DNA from: Shewanella glacialimarina
Lineage (GTDB): Bacteria; Pseudomonadota; Gammaproteobacteria; Enterobacterales; Shewanellaceae
Assembly (NCBI RefSeq): GCF_020511155.1
Contig: NZ_CP041216.1
Location: forward strand, 1,860,001-1,924,000
Length of the DNA: 64,000 nucleotides
Reading direction: 5' to 3'
In this document: positions 63,387 to 64,000 of the stretch, piece after piece
Layout of the letters: the number at the start of each line of letters is the position of its first letter
How positions within the stretch are numbered: the stretch's first letter is position 1
Translations under genes and position numbers: made by a program
The notes under the pieces: generated by a model
Database searches by the model: none
What the model was told of the DNA's origin: nothing
What the model saw: only the letters and a program-made list of their open reading frames with translations

Positions 63387-63875
63387 ATGTTGAACATCTC
63401 AGCGAGTAAATTATCTAGTTTTTTACTGTTAATATTTCTGTTCGGCAGCGTAAATTCGCCAGTATTGGCAGCTTACGACAGAAACCAAGCTGTACCCGTA
63501 GAAAAAGTACTCTATGGTTATATCGAATCGGTTAAAAATATTACCGAGAAACAACTGGTCGCCGATAAAAACCAAGGGTGGCGAACTTTTGGTGGTGCGC
63601 TTATTGGCGGGGTTATTGGTCATCAATTTGGTGGTGGATCCGGACAAGATGTTGCCACAGTACTTGGGGCACTATTAGGTGGTGGAATTGCGAACCAATA
63701 TGGTAGTCAAGAATATTATCTTGAGTACAAGTTAGTTGAAATGATGATTAAACAAGAAGACGGTACTCAAGTGATGATCATTCAAGACTTAGATCCTGGA
63801 ATGGTGTTTAAAGCCGGAGATGAAGTCAGAGTGGTTTACTTACAGGGTTATGTTCGAGTTGATGTGGCGATGTAA
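63387..63875 (+). CDS. Glycine-zipper 2TM envelope protein
   Basis: A 162-aa exported protein with a signal peptide (LSSFLLLIFLFGSVNSPVLA) and a glycine zipper at about residues 69-104 (GGALIGGVIGHQFGGGSG, then VLGALLGGGIANQYG). The C-terminal part is a small beta domain (PGMVFKAGDEVRVVY). It is SlyB/Rick17kDa-like, but there is no lipobox Cys, so it is not a lipoprotein. Role in outer-membrane integrity is inferred from the family. Confidence 0.8.
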   Translation: MLNISASKLSSFLLLIFLFGSVNSPVLAAYDRNQAVPVEKVLYGYIESVKNITEKQLVADKNQGWRTFGGALIGGVIGHQFGGGSGQDVATVLGALLGGGIANQYGSQEYYLEYKLVEMMIKQEDGTQVMIIQDLDPGMVFKAGDEVRVVYLQGYVRVDVAM

Positions 63876-63920
63876 CTTTAGCAATGTAATCTATTTAAAC
63901 ATATCACGTTTAGAAATAAC

Positions 63921-63943
63921 AAAGGCGCATAAAGCGCCTTTAT
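63921..63943. terminator. Terminator after the glycine-zipper gene
   Basis: AAAGGCGC (63921-63928), loop ATAAA, GCGCCTTTATT (63934-63944). Probably shared with the minus-strand gene that ends at 63963. Confidence 0.8.
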
Positions 63944-63962
63944 TGTTGGAATTTAAATCAAT

Positions 63963-64000
63963 TTAAAAACCACGCGGTAAGGTATTTTTACCTTTGGCAT
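63963..64000 (-). CDS. 3' end of a minus-strand gene
   Basis: The last 38 bases read on the minus strand as AKGKNTLPRGF and a TAA stop, after a terminator-like hairpin. Too short to identify. Confidence 0.3.
   Translation of the reverse strand, partial: AKGKNTLPRGF

Overview
The window looks like chromosome of an AT-rich marine gammaproteobacterium, most likely Shewanella or a close relative. This is inferred from gene content and order, not from a database search. Pointers are the gltA / sdhCDAB-sucABCD block, a monomeric NADP-isocitrate dehydrogenase beside rluE-nudJ-mnmA-hflD-purB, a leucine dehydrogenase, an OlsF-like ornithine-lipid acyltransferase, and clpS-clpA-infA-bpt-aat together. 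No rRNA, tRNA or CRISPR array was seen.

Positions 1-16.8 kb hold the 3' half of a type VI secretion (T6SS) cluster: tagJ (partial), tssE, tssF, tssG, tssH/clpV, hcp, vgrG. After these come a poorly described delivery set (a 117-aa orphan, a PAAR protein, a HEAT-like protein and a degenerate ketosynthase-fold protein) and a 1638-aa Rhs toxin with a small candidate immunity gene abutting it.

Positions 16.8-24.9 kb are a decaying effector/immunity island. It holds a peptidoglycan hydrolase with a periplasmic immunity candidate, a membrane/coiled-coil gene split by an apparent one-base loss, a displaced 3' rhs copy carrying a nonsense codon, and an IS3-family element with a clear frameshift heptamer. 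The element is followed by a 5'-truncated DUF3380 muramidase with a lipoprotein immunity candidate, and by further broken reading frames.

Positions 24.9-36.2 kb carry the TCA block: gltA on the minus strand, divergent from sdhCDAB-sucAB-sucCD. The two sides share a 416-bp regulatory gap with a 12-bp inverted repeat.

Positions 36.3-49.6 kb are mixed. They hold an AEC transporter, a DsbA-like remnant, a Nudix hydrolase, a four-gene operon of two DUF1538 membrane proteins with a PII-like protein and a CBS protein (preceded by a perfect FNR-type box), a PliI-like lysozyme inhibitor with a damaged start, an SCP2-type thiolase, a TPR/TonB protein, a CBS protein, an OlsF-like enzyme with a phosphoesterase, leucine dehydrogenase, and a LiuR-like palindrome. 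Positions 49.6-64 kb are conserved housekeeping genes: roxA, purB, hflD, mnmA, nudJ, rluE, icd, cspD, clpS, clpA, infA, bpt, aat and a glycine-zipper protein.

The best candidates for undescribed biology are the DUF1538-DUF1538-PII-CBS operon under a probable anaerobic regulator, and the T6SS-linked pseudo-ketosynthase/HEAT pair between PAAR and Rhs.
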